This document shows positions 7,339 through 17,168 of a stretch of DNA of 64,000 nt, in pieces; position 1 is the first letter of the stretch, and each line of letters opens with the position of its first letter. The translations under genes were made by a program, and so were the position numbers. This DNA is from Gemmobacter sp. 24YEA27 (GTDB lineage Bacteria > Pseudomonadota > Alphaproteobacteria > Rhodobacterales > Rhodobacteraceae), in assembly GCF_030052995.1 (NCBI RefSeq), contig NZ_JASJPW010000002.1, positions 248,001 to 312,000 on the forward strand, read 5' to 3'. The notes under the pieces were generated by a model that was not told where the DNA came from, ran no database searches, and worked only from the letters and a program-made list of their open reading frames with translations.

Positions 7339-9122
7339 ATGACGGATCCCACAGGCAAACAGATCGAGGTTGACCCGATCACTCTTTCCGTGGTGCGCGG
7401 TATTCTTGAGACGACACAGCGTGAAATGACGCTTTCACTGGAAAAGACCGCGCGGTCTTCGTCTTCAACCTGGCACATGATTATTCGACGGCGCTCTTCA
7501 ATCACCGGCCCGAGATGATCCTCCAGGGCCAGGATATTCCAATCCATCTCGGATCGCTGATCCCGGCGATGAAGGTGGTCGCGAAGTATTTCGATGGAGA
7601 AATCAATGAAGGTGATCTTTTCATCCATAACGATCCGGCCTGGGGTGGCAGCCACGCGATCGATACCTGTTTCTACCGCCCGGTGTTCTGGAAAGGGCGG
7701 CTGAAATACTGGACCGTCTGCAAAGGGCATCTGACCGATGTCGGAGGACCGGTCCCGGCGGGCTATAACCCGAACGCCAAAGAGATCTATGCCGAATGCC
7801 TGCGTATTCCGCCGGTCAAGATCTGGGATCACGGTCAGCCACGCAAGGACGTGCTGAACATGATCCTGACCAATATGCGCGCGCGCCGCGACCAGGAGGG
7901 CGATTTCAACGCCCTGATCGGCGCCTGCCAGGTTGGCGAACGCGCGCTCATCCGGATGCTGGAGAAATACGGCGAAGAGCAGGTCGACGCCTGTATCGAC
8001 ATGCTTCTGAACATGGCCGAGAAACAGATGCGCAGCCTGATCTCTGACGTGCCTGATGGCAGTTATGAAGGGATGGCAATCCTCGAAGATGCCGGTCACG
8101 GCCTTGGCGATTTCGAGATCCATGCGAAGGTCACCATCACCGGCGACAATTGCCATATCGCGATCTCGTCGCCGCCGCAGATCCCTTATTTCATCAACTC
8201 TTACGAGGGGAACAGCCATTCCGGCGTCTATCTCGGGCTGATGATGTTCGCACAGCTGCCGCCGCCCTATAATGAAGGGCTCTATCGCTGCGTCTCGGTC
8301 GATTTCGGCCCCAAAGGCACCATCTGCAACGCCCAGGAACCGGCGCCGCATATGAACTGCACCACGACGCCGATGGAGACGCTGACCGATGCGGTGCGCC
8401 TGGCGTTTGAGAAGGCCGTTCCATCGAAGGTTTCCGCCTCCTGGGGTCATGCCAACGGGCTGAACATCGCGGGCTGGGACAAGCGCCATGATGAGGAATA
8501 TGTCACCATGGTTCTCGCTACGATCATCTCGGGCGCAGGCGCCACGCCCAGCCAGGACGGCTGGCACGCCTGCGGGCCGGAATGCTGTTTCGGCGCGCTG
8601 ACCTCCGGCGATGTCGAACTGCTGGAATACAGCTACCCGATCATCATCCACCGCTATTCGCTGATGGAAGACAGCGGCGGCGCGGGGAAATTCCGAGGCG
8701 GGTCCGGCACCGCCTGGGAGGTGGAGCCTCTGAACAACGACATGACCTTCATCACCTTTGGCGAGGGACGCCGCATCCCGGCTGTGGGTGCAGCAGGTGC
8801 GGGATCGACCATTATCGACACAAAGGTCGGGCGGCTGGAACTGGTGAAGGACGGTGTTGAGACCACCATCCGCGAAAACATCATCGAGGTGATCAGACCT
8901 GGTGACCGCATCACCAACAAGAACCCGGGCGGCGGCGGCTATGGCGACCCGATGCTGCGCGTCGTCGAAAGCGTTGTGACGGATGTGAAAAACGGCCTCG
9001 TCTCAATCCGGGGCGCGAAGGAGGATTACGGCGTCATCATCTCCGACGCGGTGACGCCTGGCGTCGATCTGGGTGCAACCGAAGCCCTGCGTGCGACCCG
9101 TCGCGCCCAGGCGGCAGAATAA
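7339..9122 (+). CDS. hyuB: hydantoinase B / oxoprolinase-family subunit, one frameshift
   Basis: Subunit B of a HyuA/HyuB-type ATP-dependent amidohydrolase (N-methylhydantoinase, oxoprolinase, caprolactamase and acetophenone carboxylase relatives). ACGGGAGG precedes the ATG at 7339. The first 40 residues (MTDPTGKQIEVDPITLSVV... EKTARSS) are in one frame. The family motif FNLAHDYSTALFNH and the rest, from IHLGSLIPAMKVV with NDPAWGGSH to the GGGGYGDP tail, are in another. Adding one G near 7460 (TCGTCTTC to TCGGTCTTC) restores a protein of about 594 aa. It sits 12 bases before hyuA. Exact substrate unknown; the adjacent amide-type transporters favour a cyclic amide or ureide. Confidence 0.85.
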
Positions 9123-9134
9123 GGGGGTAAGGCT

Positions 9135-11237
9135 ATGAAATCCGAATACAGACTTGGCATCGACGCCGGCGGCACCTTCACCGATTTCGTGCTGGCCGAC
9201 AGGTCCGGGCAGGTGCGGCTTTTCAAGGCACTGTCCACGCCGCAGGATCCGACGCTCGCCATCAAAAACGGCCTCGCGATCATCGCGGAGGAGATCGGCG
9301 TGCCCGCCGATCAGATCATCCCGAATTGCGATCTTTGTATCAATGGGACGACCGTCGGCCTTAACGCGCTGATCCAGCATAAGGGTGCGAAAACCGGGCT
9401 GATCTGCACCGCCGGCCATGAAGACAGCCTGGAAATCCGGCTGGGCCATAAGGAAGACGGCTACCGTTACGACCCGGAATATCCGCCCGCGACGATGCTG
9501 GTGCCGCGTTACCTGCGGCGCGGCATCAGCGAACGTGTGCTTTCGACGGGCGAAGTGCGGGTGCCCCTGAACGAGGCCGATATCCGGGCCGCCTGCGAGA
9601 TTTTCCGCGCCGAAGGGATCGACACGGTGGCGATCAGTTTCGTCTGGTCGGTGCTGCATCCCGGTCACGAACGCCGGGCCGGCGAGATCGTGCGCGAGAT
9701 GATGCCCGGCGTGATCCTGACACTGGGGAGCGAGCTTTACCCGCAGGTGCGTGAATATACCCGCACCTCGACGGCGGTCGTAAATGGCTATCTCGCACCG
9801 ATCATGAAACGTTATGTCGAGGCGGTGGACGGCTACTTCCGCTCTCTCGGCGCAAAGCAACCGGTGCGCTACTACCAGTCGAATGGCGGTCTCGCAGTTG
9901 GCCAGGTGATGACGGACCGGTCGGTCTATGCAATCAATTCCGGGCCAGCCTCGGCGCCGGTCGCGGGGCAATATGTCTGCGCGCCCTTTGGCAGGAAAGA
10001 CGTGATCACCGTCGATATGGGGGGCACCTCTTTCGACATCACGCTGACGAAAGACGGCTCGACCAATATCAACAAAAACATCGACTTCCTGCGCTACCGG
10101 ATCGGGGTGCCGATGATTCAGGTCGAGACTTTGGGCGCCGGTGGCGGATCTGTCGGCTGGATCGACGAAATGGGGCTGATGCAGATGGGGCCGCAATCGG
10201 CGGGCTCCAGCCCCGGGCCGGCCTGTTACGGTCAGGGCGGGACCGAGCCGACGGTATCGGATGCGAACCTGGTGCTGGGCTATCTGAACCCCGACGGCCT
10301 CGTGGGGGGCCGCCTGCCGCTGGATGCCGAAAAGGCCGCAGCGGCGGTGAAGACGCGGCTCGCGGACCCGCTGAATATGAGCGTTGAGCGCGCGGCTTAC
10401 GGCATGTTCACCATCGTCAACGCCAATATGGTGAATGGCATCCGCCGGGTGACGGTTGAGCGCGGCTATGACCCGCGCGATTTCGTGCTGGTGGGCGCAG
10501 GCGGTGCCACGGCGGCGCATATCACGGCGCTGGCGGATGCGATCGGGATCGACACGATCGTGCTGCCGAAACTCGCCTCCGGGCTCTGCGCCTTTGGCCA
10601 GATCATCTCGGATGTGAAATACAATTACATGGCCACCTCGCCGTTGCGGCTGGATGCGCCCGGCGCGCCTGCAAAAATCGACGCGCTGTTCAGCCAGATC
10701 GAGGCCCAGGGCCTTGAACATCTGCGCGGGGACGGCTTTGGCCAGGCGACCAGCCGGGTCAAACGCAGCCTCGATATGCGCTATGTCGGCCAGGTCCATG
10801 AATGCACCGTGGAAATCGACACTTTTGTGGTCGATGACACCAGCATCGCGCGGATCAAAGACGCGTTCCACCGCCGCCATGAACAGCTCTACACCTATGC
10901 CGAGCCGCATTCAGTGGTCGAGGTCGTCAATATCGAAAGCACGGTTTACGGGCTGGTCGACAAACCAGCGCGGATGACGATTGCGGCGGGAAAAGGGGCC
11001 GACAGCGCGGTGAAGTCCCACCGTGATGCGGTGTTCCGGGCAGACGGCACCCGGGTGCAAACCCCTATCTATGACGGTGCGAAACTGGGCGCGGGCGACC
11101 GTATCACCGGCCCTGCCGTGATCGAGGAAGTCACCACCACCATTGTCATCGAGCCGGGCTGGACGGCCAGTCTCGACCAAAGCGGGTCCTATCTGATCAC
11201 CAAAGGACCAGATCATCAAAGGAATGGGGCAAAATGA
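9135..11237 (+). CDS. hyuA: hydantoinase A / oxoprolinase-family ATPase subunit
   Basis: 700 aa with the ASKHA nucleotide-binding signatures: GIDAGGTFTDFVLAD at residues 8-22 (phosphate 1), VDMGGTSFDI around residue 295, and the LVGAGGATAAH motif near residue 455. HyuA subunits phosphorylate the lactam or ureide oxygen while HyuB completes hydrolysis. AAGGGGG precedes the ATG, and its stop overlaps the livG start (ATGA). Alternatives within the family are caprolactamase alpha, 5-oxoprolinase-like or acetone/acetophenone carboxylase-like subunits. No gamma or epsilon carboxylase subunit is nearby, so a hydrolase is favoured. Confidence 0.88.
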   Translation: MKSEYRLGIDAGGTFTDFVLADRSGQVRLFKALSTPQDPTLAIKNGLAIIAEEIGVPADQIIPNCDLCINGTTVGLNALIQHKGAKTGLICTAGHEDSLEIRLGHKEDGYRYDPEYPPATMLVPRYLRRGISERVLSTGEVRVPLNEADIRAACEIFRAEGIDTVAISFVWSVLHPGHERRAGEIVREMMPGVILTLGSELYPQVREYTRTSTAVVNGYLAPIMKRYVEAVDGYFRSLGAKQPVRYYQSNGGLAVGQVMTDRSVYAINSGPASAPVAGQYVCAPFGRKDVITVDMGGTSFDITLTKDGSTNINKNIDFLRYRIGVPMIQVETLGAGGGSVGWIDEMGLMQMGPQSAGSSPGPACYGQGGTEPTVSDANLVLGYLNPDGLVGGRLPLDAEKAAAAVKTRLADPLNMSVERAAYGMFTIVNANMVNGIRRVTVERGYDPRDFVLVGAGGATAAHITALADAIGIDTIVLPKLASGLCAFGQIISDVKYNYMATSPLRLDAPGAPAKIDALFSQIEAQGLEHLRGDGFGQATSRVKRSLDMRYVGQVHECTVEIDTFVVDDTSIARIKDAFHRRHEQLYTYAEPHSVVEVVNIESTVYGLVDKPARMTIAAGKGADSAVKSHRDAVFRADGTRVQTPIYDGAKLGAGDRITGPAVIEEVTTTIVIEPGWTASLDQSGSYLITKGPDHQRNGAK

Positions 11238-11986
11238 GCGAACTCAGCGCAGACGGGGTTTCGGTCGCCTTTGCCGGGCTTAAAGCCCTGTCAGAGGTCA
11301 GCCTTCAGCTCAGATCCGGCCAGATCCTCGGGCTGATCGGGCCGAACGGCGCGGGCAAGACCACCCTCGTCAATGTGCTGACGGGGTTTCAGGCCCCGAC
11401 CTCTGGCGCTGTCCTGCTGGACGGCGCCAGCCTCACGGGGCTTGCGGCGCATGAGGTGCGGCGGCGCGGCGTTGCCCGCACCTTCCAGGGCGGCCGGCTG
11501 TTTCGTGACCTGCCGGTGATCGACAATCTGGAAGTCACCGGACTTGGCCTCGGCCTGTCGCGCGCCGCCGCAATCCGCGAGGCCGGGGAGATGCTCGACT
11601 GGATCGGCATATCAGCCCTGGCCGACCGCATCGCCGGCACCCTGCCCTATACCGACGAGCGCCGCGTCGCCATTGGCCGCGCTTTGATGCGGGCGCCGGA
11701 CTTCCTGTTGCTGGACGAACCTGCGGCCGGGATGAGCCCCCAGGAGGCCCGCGACCTCTCCGACCTGATCCGTCGCATCGCCCGCGAACGGGGCTGCGGT
11801 GTTTTGCTGATCGAGCATAATGTCGGCCTTGTTCTGGGGGTCTGTGACCATATCGTCGTGCTCGACTCCGGCGCCGTGATCGAGACCGGCCCGCCCGCCG
11901 CCATCCGCGCAAGCGAGAGGGTGCGCCACGCCTATATGGGCACCGCCGCCGATACCGGTCTGCCAGTTCAGGAGGCGCTGGTATGA
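11234..11986 (+). CDS. livG: branched-chain amino acid/amide-type ABC transporter ATPase (LivG family)
   Basis: 250 aa; Walker A GPNGAGKTT at about residues 36-44, Walker B FLLLDEPAAGMSP, and a switch His in LLIEHNVGLVL. One of two ATPases of a HAAT-family importer. The ABC signature is unusual: LPYTDERRVAIGRAL, with Thr where the LSGG/LSYG-type loop has Gly. It overlaps hyuA by 4 bases and livF by 4 bases, so translation is coupled. The HAAT family imports branched-chain amino acids, urea or short amides; the neighbours suggest the hyu substrate. Confidence 0.87.
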   Translation: MSELSADGVSVAFAGLKALSEVSLQLRSGQILGLIGPNGAGKTTLVNVLTGFQAPTSGAVLLDGASLTGLAAHEVRRRGVARTFQGGRLFRDLPVIDNLEVTGLGLGLSRAAAIREAGEMLDWIGISALADRIAGTLPYTDERRVAIGRALMRAPDFLLLDEPAAGMSPQEARDLSDLIRRIARERGCGVLLIEHNVGLVLGVCDHIVVLDSGAVIETGPPAAIRASERVRHAYMGTAADTGLPVQEALV

Positions 11987-12719
11987 GCCTGTTGAAGGTC
12001 TCGGATATCGGGGTGCGCTATTCCCGCCTGACCGCTGTCAGAAATGTCAGCTTCACCCTGGAAGAAGGCGAAGTGCTCTTCATCACCGGTCCGAACGGGG
12101 CGGGGAAAAGCTCGCTCCTGCGTGCGATTGCCGGGGTGACGCCGCCCGCCGGCGGCCGCATCGACTTTGCCGGGCGCGATATTACCGGACTTGTGCCAGA
12201 GACAATCGCGCGGCTTGGGCTGTCGATGGTGCCCGAGGGCCGCGATGTCTTCGCCAGCCTGACCATCGAGGAAAACCTGATGGTCGGCACCGGGATGCAT
12301 TCGGGCGAGAACGGCTGGCGCGCCCGGGCGGCAGCGGAACTCGAGACCGTCTATGCGACCTTCCCGATCCTGAAAGAGCGCCGCCATTCCCAGGCCGGTC
12401 TGCTCTCGGGGGGCAACAGCAGATGCTGGTGATCGGGCGGGCGCTGATGACGCATCCGCGGCTGATCGCGATTGATGAACCCTCACTCGGCCTCGCGCCG
12501 AACATCACCGATCAGGTTTACGAGCGCCTGATCGCTTTGCAGCAGGAACGCCGCCTGACGCTGCTGATCGTCGAGCAAAGCTCGACCCGCGCGATGCTGG
12601 TCGGGGGCCGCATGATGCTGATGCGGGGGGGCGAGATCGTGCTGGACGGCGACGCGCGCGCGCCTGGCAAAAGCGAGGCCATCGAGGCCGCCTATTTCGG
12701 ATATGGAGAACAGGTATGA
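11983..12719 (+). CDS. livF: LivF-family ABC transporter ATPase, one frameshift
   Basis: Second ATPase of the HAAT importer. Walker A GPNGAGKSSLL is near residue 35. The protein breaks exactly in the ABC signature: the frame reads LLSGGNSRCW and stops, while the next frame supplies MLVIGRALMTHPRLIAIDEPSLGLAP. With seven instead of six G at 12408-12413 it reads LSGG-QQQMLVIGRAL, giving a normal protein of about 245 aa. It starts on the livG stop and overlaps livH by 4 bases. Confidence 0.87.
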
Positions 12720-13627
12720 GCGCGCTTCAGATCATCTTCGACGCGCTGTCTCTGGGCTCGCTTTACGCGCTTGGCGCCCTGGGGATCGCGCTGATCTTCG
12801 GAGTGATGCGGCTGGTGAATTTCGCCCATGGCGATGTGATCGCCTTTTGCGTTTTCGCGCTTTTATGGCCCTCGGTCGATGCCATCGCCATTGTTTTCGC
12901 AGGCAATCTGCCCTGGTACCTGCTGATCCCCTTCGTGCTGGCGATGGGAGCAGGGCTTTCGGTCCTGTGCGAACTGGTCGTCTTTCGCAGGTTCCGCAAC
13001 ACCAACCCGGCAACCATGATGATCGCCTCTTTCGCGCTTGGCTTTGTCATCCGCTATTTCCTGCTGATGCTGTTTTCCAGCCGGCCGAAATCCATCGCGC
13101 TGCTTCCTGAACTGAGCCAACCGGTCACCGTCCTCGGCGCCCGCGTGCCGCTGTTGCAGCTGATCACCATCCTCGTGACGGTGGGCGTTCTGCTTGGGCT
13201 GACGGTCTTCCTGCGACGCACCCGTTTCGGGCTTGAGATGCGGGCGGCGGCCGAGAATTTCACCATGGCGCGGATGCTGGGTGTGCGCGCCAACCGGGTG
13301 ATCATGGTCGCCTTCGCGCTGTCGGGGGCGCTGGCCGGGGCCATTGCGCTGATCCTCGGCAGCCAGACCGGCACCGCCAATATCGTGATGGGTGCCAATG
13401 TCATGCTGATGGCCTTTATCGCGACCGTGATTGGCGGCATGGGCAGCCTTGCCGGCGCGGTGCTTGCAGGCTTTTTGCTGGGCGCCACCGCGACTCTTTT
13501 GCAATCCCTTCTGCCCCCAGAGGCCCGCGTCTTCCGCGATGCCTTTGTCTATGGCGCGGTGATCCTTGTGCTGATCTTCCGCCCGCAGGGGATCCTGAGC
13601 GCACGCGGCATGAAGGAAAGGGTGTAA
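12716..13627 (+). CDS. livH: HAAT-family ABC transporter permease (LivH)
   Basis: 303 aa, strongly hydrophobic, about eight membrane spans. It opens LSLGSLYALGALGIALIFGVMRLVNFAHGD, the usual LivH start, and carries the cytoplasmic loop MRAAAENFTMARMLGV that contacts the ATPases. It ends FRPQGILSARGMKERV. It overlaps livF and is followed by livM after 3 bases. Confidence 0.9.
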   Translation: MSALQIIFDALSLGSLYALGALGIALIFGVMRLVNFAHGDVIAFCVFALLWPSVDAIAIVFAGNLPWYLLIPFVLAMGAGLSVLCELVVFRRFRNTNPATMMIASFALGFVIRYFLLMLFSSRPKSIALLPELSQPVTVLGARVPLLQLITILVTVGVLLGLTVFLRRTRFGLEMRAAAENFTMARMLGVRANRVIMVAFALSGALAGAIALILGSQTGTANIVMGANVMLMAFIATVIGGMGSLAGAVLAGFLLGATATLLQSLLPPEARVFRDAFVYGAVILVLIFRPQGILSARGMKERV

Positions 13628-13630
13628 ATC

Positions 13631-14659
13631 ATGCGTCAGACCTCCTCCCTGACCATTTTGCGCAGATCCCTTGCGACCCCGGTGATCCTGATCCTGCTGC
13701 TCGTCGCCTTCGCGATCCTGTCCTGGGCGGTCGGGTCGCGCCCCTTCAACCAGACGATCATCGACATGCTGGTGCAGGTGACGCTGGTGACCGGGCTTTA
13801 TATCTTCATCGGCAATTCGGGCGTGATCAGTTTCGGCCATGCCGCTTTTGCCTGCCTTGGCGGTTATGTCGTGGCCTGGACCACGATCAGGCCGATGATG
13901 AAGAAAAACGCCATGCCCGGCCTGCCCGACTGGCTGATGAGCATGGAGATCGGCTGGTGGGCCGCCGCTGGCCTCGCCGCGCTCTGGGCCGCGCTCTGGG
14001 CAGGCATCTTCGGCGCAATCCTGATGCGGCTCTCCGGCATCGCCGCCTCGATTGCCACTTTCGCGATGCTCGCGATGATCAATGCGATCTATTCCAACTG
14101 GTCAGGCGTGACCGGCGGCACCTCGTCGATTGTCGGCATCCCGATCATCCGCTCGGTCTGGCCCTATCTGGGGGTCGCGAGCCTCGCCGTGATCGTGGCC
14201 TGGGCCTATTCGATCTCGCGCCAGGGGCTGATCCTCAGGGCCGCGCGCGACGAGCCGACCGCCGCCCGAGCCTCGGGCGTCGATATCCCTCGCGCGAGGC
14301 TGATCGCTTTCATCCTTTCCGGCGCGGTGATGGGCGCAGGCGGTGCCATGCTCGCGCTGTCAATCGGGGTGGTGACGCCGAACTCCTTCTATCTCGGGCT
14401 CACCTTCACCACGCTTTCGATGCTGGTGGTCGGCGGCATGGCGTCATTGTCGGGGGCGGTTCTGGGCGTGCTGATCCTGTCATCCCTGATCCAGGCTCTG
14501 CGCTGGCTGGAGGCGGGGGTGCAGATCGGTGACACGACCTTCGCGCTGCCCGGCGGCGTGCAGGAGATCGGGCTTGGCCTGGTGATGATCCTGATCCTGA
14601 TGTTCCGCCCCTCCGGCATCATGGGCAATCGCGAATTGAAACTCCCCAGGCGGCGCTGA
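13631..14659 (+). CDS. livM: HAAT-family ABC transporter permease (LivM)
   Basis: 342 aa, polytopic. Typical LivM landmarks are SGVISFGHAAFACLGGYV near residue 60, SGVTGGTSSIVGIP near residue 157, and the ATPase-coupling segment RAARDEPTAARASGVDIPRARLIAF near residue 200. It ends MFRPSGIMGNRELKLPRRR. It pairs with LivH as the heterodimeric channel. A hairpin lies between it and the binding-protein gene. Confidence 0.9.
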   Translation: MRQTSSLTILRRSLATPVILILLLVAFAILSWAVGSRPFNQTIIDMLVQVTLVTGLYIFIGNSGVISFGHAAFACLGGYVVAWTTIRPMMKKNAMPGLPDWLMSMEIGWWAAAGLAALWAALWAGIFGAILMRLSGIAASIATFAMLAMINAIYSNWSGVTGGTSSIVGIPIIRSVWPYLGVASLAVIVAWAYSISRQGLILRAARDEPTAARASGVDIPRARLIAFILSGAVMGAGGAMLALSIGVVTPNSFYLGLTFTTLSMLVVGGMASLSGAVLGVLILSSLIQALRWLEAGVQIGDTTFALPGGVQEIGLGLVMILILMFRPSGIMGNRELKLPRRR

Positions 14660-14677
14660 CCGCGAGGGGCATGACAG

Positions 14678-14696
14678 GCGACGGCTGAACCGTCGC
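14678..14696 (+). promoter_or_regulatory. intra-operon hairpin before livJ
   Basis: GCGACGG (14678-14684) and CCGTCGC (14690-14696) form a 7-bp stem with a 5-base loop and no T tract. It lies between the permease and the binding-protein genes, where hairpins often stabilise or segment the transcript. Confidence 0.5.
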
Positions 14697-14724
14697 GATA
14701 ACCCAAGCAACAGGGAGCCTGAAA

Positions 14725-15903
14725 ATGAAAAAACTGATGACCATGCTGGCCGCGTCCACCTGCCTTGCCGGCCCGGCGCTGGCAGATGACGCGCGGATCG
14801 TGGTGGGCTTTGCCACCGCCCAGACCGGTTTCATGCAGGGCTATGACAAGCCCGCCGAAGACGCGGCGATGATCCGCATCAGGGAGATCAACGAGGCCGG
14901 AGGCCTTCTGGGCAAACAGATCGAGGTGGTGACCGCCGACACCAAAACCGATATGGCCGAAGGCGCGAAGGCCGGGCTTTCGGTCGTGGATCAGGGCGCG
15001 GATCTGGTCGTGGTCTCCTGCGATTATGACTTCGGCGCGCCTGCCGCACTTGCGGCGGAAAGCCTCGGGGTGATTTCCTTCTTCATCTGCGCGGAATCGG
15101 TGAAGGCAGGCATCCAGGGCGTCGGGCCGAACAGCTTTTCGGCCTCGGTTCTGGCACCGGTCCAGGGCGCGACCATGGCGGAATGGTCCTATAAGGAAAA
15201 AGGCGCACGGAGCTATTACCGCCTGCTCGACACCTGGACCGAATATAACAAAGGGATCTGTGACGGCTTTGACTGGATGCTGCCGCAATTGCCGGAAGCA
15301 AAGCTGGTCGGCGAGGATACGTTCGTGAACGAGGATGCCTCCATCGCGGCACAGATCTCGCGGATCAAGGCGCTGCCGGAAGAGCCCGATGCGATCATGC
15401 TCTGCTCGATGATGCCGGGCTTTGTCTCGGCGGTGAAACAGATCCGCGCGGCGGGGATCAATTCGATGCTCCTGAACGGCTCGGGCGCCGATGGCAGCTA
15501 CTGGATGTCGGCGGTGCCCGATCTGTCGAATTTCTACGTGCCGGCGCAGGGTTCGGTCTTCGGCGATGACCCGAGTGCCGATGTGAACGCCTTTGTGAAG
15601 AAATATGCAGAGGCCACCGGCGCGCCCCCCGCGACGCAGTATACCTTCCCGGGCTATGTGATGATTGACGTCTGGGCAAAGGCGGTCGAGCGCGCCGGCA
15701 CCACCGAGACCGCAGCCGTTGTCGCCGAGCTGGAGAAGATGAATGAAGAGCCGACCCTCTTCGGCCCGCGCACCTTCACCACCGAGCTGCACCACCAGAA
15801 CAAGGCCGAATATCGCATCATCGGCACCGAAAACGGCAAGCCGGCCGTGGTCGGCACCTGGACGATCTCGGAACCCGTGCCGCTGGATGCCCTGCTGAAA
15901 TAG
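14725..15903 (+). CDS. livJ: HAAT-family periplasmic binding protein (LivJ/AmiC-like type 1 fold)
   Basis: 392 aa with a Sec signal peptide (MKKLMTMLAASTCLAGPALA, cleavage after ALA at about residue 20). The mature part is a type 1 periplasmic-binding fold: VGFATAQTGFMQGYDKPAEDAAMIRIREINEAGG at the start, then EVVTADTKTD and VVVSCDYDFGAPAALAAE. The leading motif is that of ligand-capture proteins for branched-chain amino acids, urea and amides. AACAGGGAG precedes the ATG. As the last gene of the hyu-liv operon it sets the imported ligand, presumably the HyuAB substrate or product. Confidence 0.87.
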   Translation: MKKLMTMLAASTCLAGPALADDARIVVGFATAQTGFMQGYDKPAEDAAMIRIREINEAGGLLGKQIEVVTADTKTDMAEGAKAGLSVVDQGADLVVVSCDYDFGAPAALAAESLGVISFFICAESVKAGIQGVGPNSFSASVLAPVQGATMAEWSYKEKGARSYYRLLDTWTEYNKGICDGFDWMLPQLPEAKLVGEDTFVNEDASIAAQISRIKALPEEPDAIMLCSMMPGFVSAVKQIRAAGINSMLLNGSGADGSYWMSAVPDLSNFYVPAQGSVFGDDPSADVNAFVKKYAEATGAPPATQYTFPGYVMIDVWAKAVERAGTTETAAVVAELEKMNEEPTLFGPRTFTTELHHQNKAEYRIIGTENGKPAVVGTWTISEPVPLDALLK

Positions 15904-15912
15904 CCGCTTTTG

Positions 15913-15938
15913 CGGGCCGGAGCGCAGGCTTCGGCCCG
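15913..15938 (+). terminator. hairpin after livJ (weak terminator)
   Basis: A 7-bp GC stem, CGGGCCG at 15913-15919 and CGGCCCG at 15932-15938, is followed by AAATTTA rather than a T run. It begins about ten bases after the livJ stop, so it may end or thin out hyu-liv transcription. Confidence 0.5.
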
Positions 15939-15954
15939 AAATTTACGCAAAAGA

Positions 15955-16084
15955 CCGAAGAAAGCCGGTATCCTCCCGGTTCCGGCTTCCCTTCGGATCG
16001 CAGCCGCGTTACCGTTATGTCAAATACCGGCAGCCACGCCCCGTTCTGATCGCGTTATCCACGCAGATCGGCGCGGGGTTTTTT
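15955..16084 (+). promoter_or_regulatory. amiC leader: long hairpin followed by an intrinsic terminator (candidate AmiR target)
   Basis: A 13-bp interrupted stem runs 15955-15996 (CCGAAG/CTTCGG outside, AAGCCGG/CCGGCTT inside). Further on, 16039-16078 folds into a long GC stem (outer arm CCCCG, inner GATCGCG) closed by a small loop and followed by six T at 16079-16084. The terminator ends only 16 bases before the amiC ATG. AmiR-type ANTAR proteins act by antitermination in the leader of their operon, so this arrangement fits. I could not pick out the paired A-x-x-G-x-x hexaloops of known ANTAR targets. It could alternatively be just the liv-operon terminator. Confidence 0.55.
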
Positions 16085-16100
16085 GCATTTTTGGGGCGTG

Positions 16101-17168
16101 ATGAAACGCAGCATCGATATCGGCATCCTGCAATCGCAGAGCGGCAATTACGCCGCCCTTTCGGTCATCAGCCGGGCAGGACTGTTGCGCGGCGTGGCCG
16201 AGGTCAATGCGAGCCCCGATTACGACCTGTGTTTCCGCGTCTGCGGGCGCGACCCCGAAGGCCGCACCGACCGCTATGCACCTTTGTGCCGCGAGATCCT
16301 GCGCGAAACCGGGGCGCGCCATATCTTCGGCTGTGTCACCTCGTCCAGCCGCAAAGAGGTGATCCCCGAGCTGGAACGCTTTGACGGCGTGCTCTGGTAT
16401 CCGCTGCCCTATGAGGGGTTCGAGGCCTCGGAACGTGTGGCCTATCTGCATTCCTGCCCGAACCAGCATCTGCTGCCGCTGCTGGACTGGGCGCTGCCCG
16501 CGCTCGGGCGGCGCGGCTATCTGGTCGGCTCGAATTACATCTGGGGCTGGGAGATCGCGCAGATCGCGCGCGAACGGATCGCGTCGCTTGGCGGCGAGGT
16601 GGCGGGCGACCGCTATCTGGCGCTTGGCGATTGCGATTCCAGTCATATCATCAATGAGATCGCGGCTTTGCAGCCCGATTTCATCCTGAATTCGCTGGTC
16701 GGGGAAAGCGATTATGCCTTCCTGTCGCAGCTCCGGGATCTGCGCGACAGGACCGGGGCGCGGCTGCAGGTGCTGTCGTGCAATTTCACCGAATGCGAGA
16801 TCGAAAGCAGCCAGGGCGGGGCCGAGGGTCTGATCGCGGCCGGCCCCTGGTTCGAGCCCGGCGAGGGGCGCGGCGGCTCGATTGCCGAGGTGGCGCGCCG
16901 TTCGGTACATGAGCTCGCGCGGCTGTTGCATGGCCGCCCCGGGGCCGAGCGGCTGAGCCTTGCAGACCTGCTTCGCGATGCGCCGGGGGGCGCGCGCTCC
17001 CGCCTCGATCCGACCCATTTCCACGCTGCGCAGCCGGTGGTGATCGCACAGATCCGGGAGGGGCGCTTTCACGAGATCCTGCGCCATGCGCCGCGCGCCG
17101 CCGACCCCTATCTGACCGCGCGCGACCGCGATCTGCCCTCTGCCCCGATCTTGCGGGTGGTGTCATGA
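16101..17168 (+). CDS. amiC: AmiC-like ligand sensor / negative regulator
   Basis: 355 aa, type 1 periplasmic-binding fold without a signal peptide, so cytoplasmic. It begins MKRSIDIGILQSQSGNYAAL and contains GCVTSSSRKEVIPELERFDGVLWYPLPYEGFEASERVAY and GYLVGSNYIWGWE. That is the pattern of AmiC/UrtA-like sensors. In Pseudomonas, AmiC holds AmiR inactive until a short amide binds. It ends in a 4-base overlap with amiR, as expected for a sensor-antiterminator pair. The ATG at 16101 is chosen over a TTG six codons upstream that lies inside the terminator's T tract. Confidence 0.82.
   Translation: MKRSIDIGILQSQSGNYAALSVISRAGLLRGVAEVNASPDYDLCFRVCGRDPEGRTDRYAPLCREILRETGARHIFGCVTSSSRKEVIPELERFDGVLWYPLPYEGFEASERVAYLHSCPNQHLLPLLDWALPALGRRGYLVGSNYIWGWEIAQIARERIASLGGEVAGDRYLALGDCDSSHIINEIAALQPDFILNSLVGESDYAFLSQLRDLRDRTGARLQVLSCNFTECEIESSQGGAEGLIAAGPWFEPGEGRGGSIAEVARRSVHELARLLHGRPGAERLSLADLLRDAPGGARSRLDPTHFHAAQPVVIAQIREGRFHEILRHAPRAADPYLTARDRDLPSAPILRVVS

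Noticed and set aside
7269..8651. 460-codon minus-strand frame over hyuB
   Set aside because: Antisense shadow; it would also overlap the divergent araC gene and its promoter region.
9003..10910. 635-codon minus-strand open frame
   Set aside because: Antisense shadow of hyuA, which has clear catalytic motifs and coupled neighbours.
14389..15795. 468-codon minus-strand frame over livM/livJ
   Set aside because: Shadow of the livJ binding-protein gene; no start signals or recognisable domains.
15904..16100. Paired A-x-x-G-x-x hexaloop ANTAR target
   Set aside because: I looked for two adjacent hexaloop stems in the amiC leader and did not find a clear pair, so only the terminator and a longer hairpin are reported.
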